From Flavobacteriales bacterium (lineage in GTDB: Bacteria > Bacteroidota > Bacteroidia > Flavobacteriales > Flavobacteriaceae): 64,000 bases of DNA. Each line of letters opens with the position of its first letter. Position 1 is the first letter of the stretch. The notes beneath the pieces are model-generated. The model saw nothing but the letters and a program-made list of their open reading frames with translations. It made no database searches and was not told where the DNA came from. Made by a program: the position numbers and the translations under genes. Of this stretch, positions 1 to 7,609 are shown one piece after another. The DNA lies in the NCBI GenBank assembly GCA_027066365.1, contig JAMONV010000045.1:1-64000 (forward strand), given 5' to 3'.

Positions 1-122
1 AGGTGTTATTCGAAACGTAAAGAAGTGCATTAAATTTAAAAAACGGCGACAACCGGAAAGAGGAGCAATCACAAACTGCGCATTCAACTCAATCGAGGGG
101 TAACCTGTAGGCGGGCGGTTTG

Positions 123-164
123 TAAAAAATGATTCTTATGAGCGGAGCGAATGTTAGAATCATT
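123..164 (-). terminator. Probable intrinsic terminator after the receptor-like gene
   Basis: A 9-bp stem (AATGATTCT at 128-136 pairing with AGAATCATT at 156-164) encloses a 19-nt loop. Read on the minus strand the stem runs straight into a T-rich tail. It lies about 90 bp beyond the stop of the minus-strand receptor-like gene, so it would end that transcript. The rest of 1-251 shows no coding signal. Confidence 0.55.
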
Positions 165-251
165 ACCCGGTTTTGATTTTCTGCGGGTGAAGAGATTTCG
201 GGCAGGAAATTAGGCGGCAAGTAACAATTTTTAACATCAAAACCCAAACAT

Positions 252-2897
252 TCAGAACGTATATTGCAGTCCGAAAAGTATCTCCATAGGGCGTACGGAT
301 ATATTTTTCGTGAATGTTTGATAGGAATTATAAGAAATCTCGGTAATTTTTTTCACATTATTCAAGTTTTCCGCTTGAATAAAAAACATCCCGTTCTTTT
401 TCCATTTGAATTCCGCCCTCAAATGAAAAGAAAATAGACTTTTCCAATTCGTCCGGTTTGTTCTAAACCCTAAAGAATATACTCCGGCATTGAGAGTCAT
501 AAATTCTCCTATGGAATGAGACAAATTTCCTTCAAATGAAAACTGTCCGTTAATATCATTTTTCGTGTTATTAAAAAATCTGACAATTTTTGTATATGCC
601 GGATTCAAGCTATATTGCCATTGATTTGAATGCCCTCTAAAAAACAACGAGGTTCTAAATACATTTAGCTGCATGCCGGATAACTTTTCATTCACCCAAA
701 CCTGACTTTTTTGATATAAACCTTCCGTATTGATGTCGATGGAAATACGGGCGTCCATAAAGTATTTTCCCATATACATCGACCAATGATAATTTTGAAA
801 ATAATAATGTCCGGCTTTAAATGACATGTCGTATAAGCCCATCGTATCGATTCTTGTAGAAACCTTATAATTATCCGCTCCCCAAGCAACGCCGGTTTTA
901 GCTCGGAAACTTAAGGCTCTTGCGGCCCAATCATAATCATAGGTCATGTTAATATTTTGTCTTTCGGTTTTAAAAAATATCAAATTTCCACGTTCTACAC
1001 GGTTGAAATCCACAAATCTATATCCGGGAAAATACGCCGGAAAATCACGATAAGATTCTCCAATAAAATAGCTTAACAAAATGCGTGAATATATACCTAC
1101 TCGTCTACCCATAGCGCGGAAGGACACACCGGGACGATCCAAACGAATTTTCCGGTTATTTAATAAATTCTTACGTTCCCAAAAACGATACGTCAGAGGT
1201 ATTTGTAAGCTGAAAAGCCATTTGTCAAAACTTTTTCTCCAGCCCGTTATTATTCGTAAACTATGCTGCCTAATGCCTATTTTATTGTGAAAATGACCAC
1301 CCAATAACATTGTATTTCTATAAGCTTGGGTTGTTATAAATGCATCGGTAAACCTGTAAACAATCATCGGATATCGAAAGCCTTCTTCAAAAGCCGGACT
1401 TTTCATAAACTCGAGGGATTGTTGGAAGCTTCGTATGGCATAGAAAGCTTGTTGTTCAATAGTGTCGCCCGCCGAAAAATACGGAGATGAAAACGAAACG
1501 GAAGGCATAAAAAGAGATTGATGTGAATAATTATAAACTACATCCGTTATAGATTCAAGCAAACCCGAAGACAAAGGCGATATGATGTGTGTTTTATTGC
1601 CTATAACACCGTAAGGTAAATTTACCCGATCGGTGACATGATAATCATTATAACGAATCGTTTGCAAATTTGTCAAAGAAGGATATTTCAATTCCAAATC
1701 GCTTTGAAAATAAAATTTGTCATTATTTATCGTGCGCAAAATCTTGAACGATAAGTCTCTATTGGTTTTGTACCTTTTGCTTTGTTTTATGAAATATACG
1801 GAATCTCCCGCAGGACGTATTATCGTTTTGTCTTCAAAAATCGGTTGTTGTAGGTTGTATATGCCGTTGATACGCCATTGTTTGTTGGGGTTGTCACCAT
1901 CCACAACCAAATAGGAAAAATCACCGCCCAGCTCTGTAGAACGATTTATCTTGAAATTAAATAACTTTTCATAAAATTTGTATTCATCCTGAAAACCGGA
2001 ATGAATCAAATCTTTTCGTGAAAAATAATCTTCAAATCCATTTTTTAAATATTCGGCATTTATTGTCAGCAAGTGATCTTTTTCAAAAAATCCCCGGTTA
2101 GAGCTACGCAACTGAAACAAGTATTGCCGTCCGGCTCCCAACATCATCGGTTTAAGCGCCGCATCGTAATACGGTGTAAACGGAACATATCCCGTTCGCA
2201 CTGGAAATATGCGTTTGAAATGGTTTTTCAATATCAAATTTAAGGCTATTTGATCGGTTTGTTTGACTTTTTGCAAAACCCTGATAGGTTGATGCCGCTG
2301 ATATAATTCAACCCGTTCAATATCGTCGGAACCCAAATTGCGCGTAATTCCCGTATAACGTTCGCCAGTCAAATCCAATCCTTCCACATACAAATGGGAA
2401 ATGGCTTTGCCCATATAAGCAATTCGGCCGTCTGAATCAATAGTGATTCCCGGTATTTTTTTCAACAAATCTTCCGCATTCCGGTCGGTTGCACTTCTGA
2501 ACGATTGGGCATTGAATAGCAAGGTATCGCCTTCTTTTTTCACGGGGCTAAAATATAATACCACCTCTTGAAGCTTTTCCGCATTATTTTTCTTAAGAAT
2601 AAAAATTCTTTGTGTTTCCCTTTTGCTCAAGAGAAGTTTTAAGGACGCATACCCCGATTTATTTATTTCCACCATAATGCTATCAGGCCATGCATCCGTT
2701 CGGAAACGAGCCGTTCCCGTAGAATCCGTATTGTCGAATGCCAATAATTCCGATTGCGCGTTACGCACGATAACATCGGCTTGAGAAATAACATATCCGA
2801 AATTATCTTTTACTTGCCACCTTACTTCTTGGGCATCTCCATTATAAATATTCGAACACAAAAGATACAATAAAACAATTTTCGGCAAGTGTCTCAT
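252..2897 (-). CDS. TonB-dependent receptor-like outer-membrane protein (GLPGLI partner)
   Basis: 881 residues. A signal peptide (about 1-22) is followed by a carboxypeptidase-regulatory-like beta-sandwich (about 24-105) and a plug-like segment (about 125-210, with DLLKKIPGITIDSDGRI and YVEGLDLTGERY). A long region rich in aromatic beta strands follows and ends in phenylalanine (LFGLQYTF), as expected of an outer-membrane barrel. The ATG overlaps the stop of the upstream GLPGLI gene by one base (TAATG), so the pair is translationally coupled. In Bacteroidota, GLPGLI genes commonly sit beside this receptor-like family; the substrate is unknown. A role in uptake or surface export is inferred from fold alone. 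Confidence 0.8.
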   Translation of the reverse strand: MRHLPKIVLLYLLCSNIYNGDAQEVRWQVKDNFGYVISQADVIVRNAQSELLAFDNTDSTGTARFRTDAWPDSIMVEINKSGYASLKLLLSKRETQRIFILKKNNAEKLQEVVLYFSPVKKEGDTLLFNAQSFRSATDRNAEDLLKKIPGITIDSDGRIAYMGKAISHLYVEGLDLTGERYTGITRNLGSDDIERVELYQRHQPIRVLQKVKQTDQIALNLILKNHFKRIFPVRTGYVPFTPYYDAALKPMMLGAGRQYLFQLRSSNRGFFEKDHLLTINAEYLKNGFEDYFSRKDLIHSGFQDEYKFYEKLFNFKINRSTELGGDFSYLVVDGDNPNKQWRINGIYNLQQPIFEDKTIIRPAGDSVYFIKQSKRYKTNRDLSFKILRTINNDKFYFQSDLELKYPSLTNLQTIRYNDYHVTDRVNLPYGVIGNKTHIISPLSSGLLESITDVVYNYSHQSLFMPSVSFSSPYFSAGDTIEQQAFYAIRSFQQSLEFMKSPAFEEGFRYPMIVYRFTDAFITTQAYRNTMLLGGHFHNKIGIRQHSLRIITGWRKSFDKWLFSLQIPLTYRFWERKNLLNNRKIRLDRPGVSFRAMGRRVGIYSRILLSYFIGESYRDFPAYFPGYRFVDFNRVERGNLIFFKTERQNINMTYDYDWAARALSFRAKTGVAWGADNYKVSTRIDTMGLYDMSFKAGHYYFQNYHWSMYMGKYFMDARISIDINTEGLYQKSQVWVNEKLSGMQLNVFRTSLFFRGHSNQWQYSLNPAYTKIVRFFNNTKNDINGQFSFEGNLSHSIGEFMTLNAGVYSLGFRTNRTNWKSLFSFHLRAEFKWKKNGMFFIQAENLNNVKKITEISYNSYQTFTKNISVRPMEILFGLQYTF

Positions 2898-3724
2898 TAA
2901 TATAATTCAACCGGGTTATTAAACCGTCTTACTTTTTCTTCTGCTTTCTTAATCAAATCATCTGCGCTCATGGTTTTCTGATTACTATTTTCCACTCGAA
3001 TGTTTATATTAAACTTTTTTAACATCATCAAATTGGATTGTAAATTTAATCGCAGAAGACGGACAAGAAAATTTTTCGGACCGGTCTTTTCGGCATTTTG
3101 TAGGTCCAGCAAATAGCGAAACGAACGTTTTTCAAATTTTTCCAATTTAAAAAAATAATGATTCTTAGTATCATACAGGTATATTATAAGCCCCGGCAAT
3201 CCTCGAAATTTATACGGGCCCATATCATACGGATACGATGGCGCATACCAAGCCAACCAATGCCGCCCGCCGAAATCGGCTTCCGCCAATCGCAATACCA
3301 ATCCTTTTTCCAGCCGGGTAGAATCTTTCTTTACCCATGAAATTTCAGACAATGCCGTTTCATAAAAAACTTTTTGCCCGGTTATTTCACCCACCACCGT
3401 CGTCTTCCTCCTTTCAGGATCCATAAATACTAAATACGGAATATGACTTCTAAAACGTGAAATATCCTTTACCATTTCCATCCGGTCGCCATTGTTCAGC
3501 ATCAAGGAATCTTTGTTGAATTTTCCTTCGGGCATAAACAAGCTCCGGTGGTTTTTGGCATTGTATAAAACCACAAAATTTTCCGTTTCCACATACTGAC
3601 TATCCGTACTATCCGGCTGATAAGAACACCAATATGTAGCTTTAAAATCGGTAACAATTTCATATTGCTGTGCATAGGAAAATCGAACGATAACGAGGAT
3701 CAAATAATAAAAGGAATTTCTCAT
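2897..3724 (-). CDS. GLPGLI family exported protein
   Basis: 275 residues with an N-terminal signal peptide ending near YAQQ (about residue 19). The family-naming motif is visible as FRGLPGLIIYL around residue 185, preceded by the conserved tryptophan/tyrosine-rich stretch GRHWLAWYAPSYPYDMGPYKF. The length matches the family (about 250-300). The family is restricted to Bacteroidota, is exported, and has no known biochemical activity. It is the first gene of a two-gene unit with the receptor-like gene downstream. A hairpin at 3750-3775 separates it from the 101-residue gene, so it may have its own promoter. Confidence 0.88.
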   Translation of the reverse strand: MRNSFYYLILVIVRFSYAQQYEIVTDFKATYWCSYQPDSTDSQYVETENFVVLYNAKNHRSLFMPEGKFNKDSLMLNNGDRMEMVKDISRFRSHIPYLVFMDPERRKTTVVGEITGQKVFYETALSEISWVKKDSTRLEKGLVLRLAEADFGGRHWLAWYAPSYPYDMGPYKFRGLPGLIIYLYDTKNHYFFKLEKFEKRSFRYLLDLQNAEKTGPKNFLVRLLRLNLQSNLMMLKKFNINIRVENSNQKTMSADDLIKKAEEKVRRFNNPVELY

Positions 3725-3749
3725 TTTCTTCTATTTTTTATTTTACAAA

Positions 3750-3775
3750 GGATGCCCCGAAAAACCGGGACATCC
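3750..3775 (-). terminator. Hairpin between two minus-strand genes
   Basis: A 10-bp stem with one G-T pair (GGATGCCCCG at 3750-3759 with CGGGACATCC at 3766-3775) lies just past the stop of the 101-residue gene and 26 bp before the GLPGLI start. It is followed by CCTTTGT rather than a clean T run, so it may be a weak terminator, an attenuator or a processing site. Confidence 0.4.
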
Positions 3776-3782
3776 CCTATAA

Positions 3783-4088
3783 TTACTTCACAGAAATCAA
3801 GCCCAGTTCACATACAAGCCAATCTACCGCCATAGTTATGTCAATCACATCCTCGATATTATCAACATCCGCCGTTATTATTACCACTGTTCCACAGCTT
3901 AATTCGGCTGTCCATGTAATGATTTTAAAGTGTTGTTTCCGGTTTTTAAGAGCGGCTTGCTCCGTTTGGATTTTTTTCGCTGAAAGATCGGATTTCACCG
4001 AATTATTTTCCAATCCGTTACCGCTGGCTAAAACCGGTAATGTAAATGAAAACATTAATATGAAAACTATTAAACTTAATTTTTTCAT
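3783..4088 (-). CDS. Small exported protein of unknown function
   Basis: 101 residues. A clear signal peptide (hydrophobic core about 5-20, cleavage near LASG at 20-23) precedes a charged linker and a C-terminal half with two cysteines (65 and 93) that could form a disulfide after export. The -7 box TAACTTTG (4102-4109, minus) lies just upstream of the ATG, which supports a real transcribed gene. The family is not recognised. Directly upstream is a 540-bp repeat whose second copy precedes the 213-residue lipoprotein gene at 4895-5536. That protein also carries two cysteines in its last 45 residues, so the two may be products of related gene modules. Confidence 0.6.
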   Translation of the reverse strand: MKKLSLIVFILMFSFTLPVLASGNGLENNSVKSDLSAKKIQTEQAALKNRKQHFKIITWTAELSCGTVVIITADVDNIEDVIDITMAVDWLVCELGLISVK

Positions 4089-4101
4089 AACTCTTTAGTT
4101 T

Positions 4102-4109
4102 CAAAGTTA
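4102..4109 (-). promoter_or_regulatory. -7 promoter box, 101-residue exported protein
   Basis: TAACTTTG on the minus strand matches the Bacteroidota -7 consensus TAnnTTTG and lies 13 bases 5' of the ATG at 4088. No convincing TTG-type -33 element was found. The long repeat begins about 14 bp further upstream, which is close to the -33 position. Confidence 0.5.
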
Positions 4110-4122
4110 ATAAAAATTCAGG

Positions 4123-4656
4123 TACTTGCCACCCCGCTGCTCCGGGCGGCTTTGTGTCGGTTTCCGCTTCGATGAGCGGTTATTGCATTTCCACGCACCC
4201 GGCGTGTCCGGTTGTTTTCCGCCTCCCAAGAGGCGGTGTGTCGCTTTGCCTCGCTACGGCACTGTATTTGACCGGCGGGCATTTGCTTTTCGGTTCGGCC
4301 GAACCTTCGATTTTCCCCTCCCGCGATTGGCGCCTTCCACGCGGAAGGATGAAAATCTATACAAAAAAAAACGATACGAGTCAAGTGCCGCCCCGTTAAA
4401 TGTTTGTTAAAGTTTTGGCTTTTTATTTTTGAAAGGTTAATAATGAGTTCAAGGAATGCGTTGAAAAGTTGAAACTCATTTGAGGAGAATGAGGCTTGTT
4501 GTTAAAAATTTTTCAAGTCCGGCAAAATCTTATCGGTAATTTGCGAGGGGAAATGTTAAAACGAAGTTTCGAAAAAACGCAAAAAATTCGTGTCCATTTG
4601 TGAAATTCGTGGCAAAAAATAAACCACTAATTACACGAATTACACGGATAAAAAGG
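4123..4656. repeat. Long direct repeat, copy A (about 534 bp)
   Basis: Nearly the same sequence recurs in the same orientation at 5573-6112, with scattered substitutions and short indels. It contains small palindromes, including GGTTCGGCCGAACC and the hairpin CCGCCTC-ccaa-GAGGCGG, and ends in a segment with CACGAATTACACGAATTAC-type words. It fills the gap between the 101-residue gene and the terminator of the 55-residue gene. It is GC-rich compared with the genes on either side. Short open frames inside it have no start context and are treated as non-coding. Confidence 0.85.
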
Positions 4657-4685
4657 AGTTGTCCAAAACTTAATGAACAACTCCT
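4654..4685 (-). terminator. Intrinsic terminator after the 55-residue gene
   Basis: AGGAGTTGT (4654-4662) pairs with ACAACTCCT (4677-4685). On the minus strand the stem is followed by TTTTTATCC. It lies 9 bp past the stop of the 55-residue gene and abuts repeat copy A, closing the lipoprotein/55-residue transcription unit. Confidence 0.7.
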
Positions 4686-4693
4686 GAGATGAA

Positions 4694-4861
4694 TTAGTTT
4701 GAACTTTTTTCTTTGTCACTCAATTTTTGAGCTACTAAATTAAGAGCCAAAGCGGCAGTTATTAAAATAAAAGATAAAACACTCACTTTTCCGAAAACGT
4801 AAGCTATAAGGAGTGTAATTTCCAAAATCACTATGACTCCCGTTATTATATTCGGCTTCAT
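4694..4861 (-). CDS. 55-residue two-helix membrane protein
   Basis: This short frame encodes MKPNIITGVIVILEITLLI and continues with a second hydrophobic helix (about 26-44), ending in the charged tail QKLSDKEKSSN. Two predicted membrane helices joined by a short FGK turn leave almost no soluble domain. It starts 33 bp downstream of the 213-residue lipoprotein gene on the same strand and is followed at once by a good terminator, so the two genes look co-transcribed. The family is not recognised. A small membrane partner or immunity-type role is only an inference from size and position. Confidence 0.55.
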   Translation of the reverse strand: MKPNIITGVIVILEITLLIAYVFGKVSVLSFILITAALALNLVAQKLSDKEKSSN

Positions 4862-4894
4862 ATTCAAATAGTTTTTAATAATTTACTCATTTAT

Positions 4895-5536
4895 TTAAGA
4901 TAAAGCACAGGAATAAATGACCGAGGCTGTGGATATACCTTTGCTAACTAGCCATATAACTAATCCTGCTCCACCTGTAACGGTAATAGCTCCTATTGTA
5001 GTGACTAGTGTTCCGGCTACAGCTAAAGCACAACCTATAGGGTCTATGTTATATTGTCTATTGTAATATCCTTGATCAACTTTTAATTTTAAAATTTTAT
5101 AAATTTCGAAGCCCATGAATGCAAATTTAAAATCTTCCCGTGCTACTCGATATTGATCTAATAAATATTGATATTCATTTGTCCCGATAGAACCTTTTTG
5201 TTGTTCAAAATAATACAAATCCCGGATTATATCCAATATTTTCACGTTTAACCCCTTTTGAGTAAGTAAATAATCGATCCCGTATTGATTGGTTATCTCT
5301 ACATTTTGCAAATAAATTTGCCAAGCTTGTTGTTGCTCGGGTGTTTCATTTTCGAGTCCACGAGACATATCGTTAATTGTGGCATTAATTCTCTCGTCGT
5401 CAATGAGTTCTTTGGCTTCTCGATGATATTGCTCTAAATCAGCAAGAGTTATTTCAGTTGTCTTTTTTTTGTCACATGCATTTATTAGTACAGAGGTAAT
5501 TAATAATAACAAAATATATTTAACTGCGTTTTTCAT
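4895..5536 (-). CDS. Lipoprotein with hydrophobic glycine-rich C-terminal tail
   Basis: 213 residues. The lipobox LINAC places the lipidated cysteine at residue 21, followed by a Lys-rich stretch. The middle (about 25-160) is charged and helical. The last 50 residues are strikingly different: a hydrophobic, Gly/Ala/Thr-rich segment (AVAGTLVTTIGAITVTGGAG) bounded by cysteines at 169 and 210. Such a tail resembles a membrane-inserting peptide or a class II bacteriocin-like helix-helix segment, but no family is recognised. The gene is AT-rich, sits right after repeat copy B, and is followed by the 55-residue membrane protein. The start is fixed by the signal sequence. Confidence 0.65.
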   Translation of the reverse strand: MKNAVKYILLLLITSVLINACDKKKTTEITLADLEQYHREAKELIDDERINATINDMSRGLENETPEQQQAWQIYLQNVEITNQYGIDYLLTQKGLNVKILDIIRDLYYFEQQKGSIGTNEYQYLLDQYRVAREDFKFAFMGFEIYKILKLKVDQGYYNRQYNIDPIGCALAVAGTLVTTIGAITVTGGAGLVIWLVSKGISTASVIYSCALS

Positions 5537-5572
5537 ATTTTTTCAGTTTTTAAAATTAAACAAATTTTCCGC

Positions 5573-6112
5573 TACTTGCCACCACGCCGCTCCGGGCGGC
5601 TTTGTGTCGGTTTCCGCTTCGATGAGCGGTTATTACATTCCCACGCGCTTGGCGTGTCCGGTTGTTTTCCGCCTCCCAAGGGGCGGTGTGTCGCTTTGCC
5701 TCGCTACGGCTTTCTATTTTGCCGGCGGGCATTTGCTTTTCGGTTCGGCCGAACCTTCGATTTTCCCCTCCCGCGATTGGCGCCTTCCACGCGGAAGGAT
5801 GAAAATCCATACAAAGAAAAAAAAAACGATACGAATCAAGTGTCGCTCCGTTAAATGTTTGTTAAAGTTTTTGCTTTTTATTTTTGAAAGATTAATAATG
5901 AGTTCAAGGAATGCGTTGAAAAGTTGAAACTCATTTGAGGAGAATGAGGCTTGTTGTTAAAAATATTTCAAAACCTGTAAAATCTTATCGGTAATTTGCA
6001 AGAATAAGTGTTAAAACGAAGTTTCGGAAAAACGCAAAAAATTCGTGTCCATTTGTGAAATTCGTGGCAAGAAAATAAACCACGAATTACACGAATTACA
6101 CGGATAAAAAAG
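5573..6112. repeat. Long direct repeat, copy B (about 540 bp)
   Basis: This is the second copy of the 4123-4656 repeat, offset by about 1,450 bp and in the same orientation. The hairpin CCGCCTC-ccaa-GGGGCGG keeps its pairing through a G-T wobble where copy A has A-T. The same 14-bp palindrome GGTTCGGCCGAACC is present. It ends in AATTCGTGG...CCACGAATT arms shared with the short repeat at 6142-6203. The copy begins 37 bp upstream of the lipoprotein ATG. Confidence 0.85.
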
Positions 6113-6141
6113 GGAAAAATTAGAGTTATTCCCACCGGACA

Positions 6142-6203
6142 AGTGTGCAATTCGTGGCTGAAAAATGAACCACGAATTACACGAATTACACGGATAAAAA
6201 GGG
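6142..6203. repeat. Short interspersed repeat, AATTCGTGG palindrome family
   Basis: A third copy of the terminal part of the long repeats: AATTCGTGG, a 12-nt spacer, CCACGAATT, then ACACGAATTACACGG. Related words occur inside 4580-4656 and 6035-6112. Translated, these repeats give a meaningless IRVIRVIRG-type peptide. From 6204 to 6435 nothing coding is seen, only A/G-rich and ACGGTTTAAC-type low-complexity sequence. Confidence 0.7.
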
Positions 6204-6435
6204 AAACGGAAAACATGACAAAGCTGCGAATCCAATATTCGATTTACGATTCCACGATTCAACGGTTTAACGCTCTACACATTAAGGTAAAAGGGAAAAG
6301 GAGAAAGGAGAAAGCGAAACGTGGAACGGCAAACGGTAAATAAAAAAAATCGGTTACACGGTTTAACGGTTTAACAAAACTATTCACTAAATCACTATTT
6401 CACTCAAAGAACCCAATCAACAAAATTCGATTTCC

Positions 6436-7599
6436 TCAATGCTCATGCCCCCCTTCGCCGGCACCGATAAGGAAATAAGCACCGCGGGTGAGAATTTCGG
6501 CTTGCGGGTCGAAGTTTTCCAAGGGTCGAATCTCCACCAGTCCGTTAAAATTAATTGCGGTTTTCACTTCCACGGGTCTGAAAAATAACTTGCCATTCGC
6601 TTCCCTTACTTTGACCAACACAAAATGCTTGTCCTCTCGGTCGGTGAGGGCGCTTTCGGGAACTGCCAAAGCACGATGGAGATCGGTAGCGATTTTAACC
6701 TCCACAAACATTCCGGGCATGAGGTTTTCCGTATCCTTTTCGTTGTGGATATGTCCGTGAACGTTTACGGTACGTTGGTTTTCGTCAATACTTTTTCCGA
6801 TCAGGTGAATTTCTCCTTCATAGACTTTATCCGGTCGGTCGGGTTGGTTAAAATGGATTTTTTGTCCTTTTCGAAGGCGTTGAATATCTTTTTCGTATAC
6901 TTTCATTTCCACGTGTTTATGAGTCGTATTGACCACTTTCATTGCCACTTGTTGCGGTTCGAGAAATTGTCCTTTTTCGATATTGATATCGGTAATATAT
7001 CCGCTGACGGGCGCTTTGATGTAAACGGTCTTTCGGATGTGCCCCGGTTTCAGTTGTTCAGGATTGATGCCTATCATTTGTAATTGTTTGGTCAAGGAAT
7101 GATAACGGCTGCGTGCCGATAGATAATCCGTTTTGGCTTTAAGGTATTTTTTTGCCGAGGTGATTTGTTCGTCGTATAATTGCTTTTGACGTTCATATTC
7201 CGCTTTGAGATAATCCAAGCTGCCGGCCGTGCGTAAGTATTCTTCTTGCAATTGAACAAACGCCGGATTTTCGAGAGTGAAAAGTGTTTCACCTTTTTTA
7301 ACAAAATCACCTTCCAGCAAGTTAAAGTCACGTATATATCCCCCCATCACCGGACTTACGGAGGCTTTGTTGCGCGGCGGCACATCAATCGTGCCGGTTA
7401 CTTCGATAAATTCGGGAAAAACGGTATCCACCGCTTGCCCCAATGCCATATCGTTGGCTTTGAATTGTTCGGTTGTGATAACAATGTATTCTTCTTCGTT
7501 ATGTCTCTTCTCCGCTTGCATTTTACCGTTATTTTCGACGGATTTGTTACAGGCAAACAGAAACGAAAGTATAATCGGATAAAACAAATATTTTTTCAT
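6436..7599 (-). CDS. RND efflux periplasmic adaptor (membrane fusion protein), heavy-metal type
   Basis: 387 residues. Lipoprotein signal with lipobox LFAC near residue 16. The core follows the HlyD/CusB adaptor order: a barrel-sandwich half (VSPVMGGYIRDFNLLEGDFVKKGETL, about 80-105), a coiled-coil hairpin (about 110-165), the second lipoyl half (YIKAPVSGYITDINIEKGQF), then beta-barrel and membrane-proximal domains. It ends in GGHEH, a short His tail that may touch metal. It lies 10 bp downstream of the CzcA-type pump and would link the inner-membrane pump to the outer-membrane channel. The exact metal is not determined by the sequence. Confidence 0.9.
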   Translation of the reverse strand: MKKYLFYPIILSFLFACNKSVENNGKMQAEKRHNEEEYIVITTEQFKANDMALGQAVDTVFPEFIEVTGTIDVPPRNKASVSPVMGGYIRDFNLLEGDFVKKGETLFTLENPAFVQLQEEYLRTAGSLDYLKAEYERQKQLYDEQITSAKKYLKAKTDYLSARSRYHSLTKQLQMIGINPEQLKPGHIRKTVYIKAPVSGYITDINIEKGQFLEPQQVAMKVVNTTHKHVEMKVYEKDIQRLRKGQKIHFNQPDRPDKVYEGEIHLIGKSIDENQRTVNVHGHIHNEKDTENLMPGMFVEVKIATDLHRALAVPESALTDREDKHFVLVKVREANGKLFFRPVEVKTAINFNGLVEIRPLENFDPQAEILTRGAYFLIGAGEGGHEH

Positions 7600-7609
7600 A
7601 ATATATTTT

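Noticed and set aside
4300-4400. Possible kinship between the 540-bp repeats and the dispersed inverted-repeat element
   Set aside because: Both contain a homopolymer run next to a CG-containing motif and a GGCGCC word, but the run is A-type in one and T-type in the other once oriented, and the match is too short to trust.
4118-4410. Open frames on both strands within repeat copy A (81-94 codons)
   Set aside because: The same frames recur in the second repeat copy with differing ends, composition is that of the repeat rather than of protein, and there is no start context.
5469-5927. 152-codon plus-strand frame, with 84- and 92-codon frames, across repeat copy B
   Set aside because: They overlap the lipoprotein start antisense and read through the non-coding repeat; homologous DNA in copy A is interrupted differently.
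5968-6343. Frames spelling IRVIRVIRG-like peptides
   Set aside because: These are translations of the CACGAATTACACG-type short repeats and are periodic DNA, not genes.
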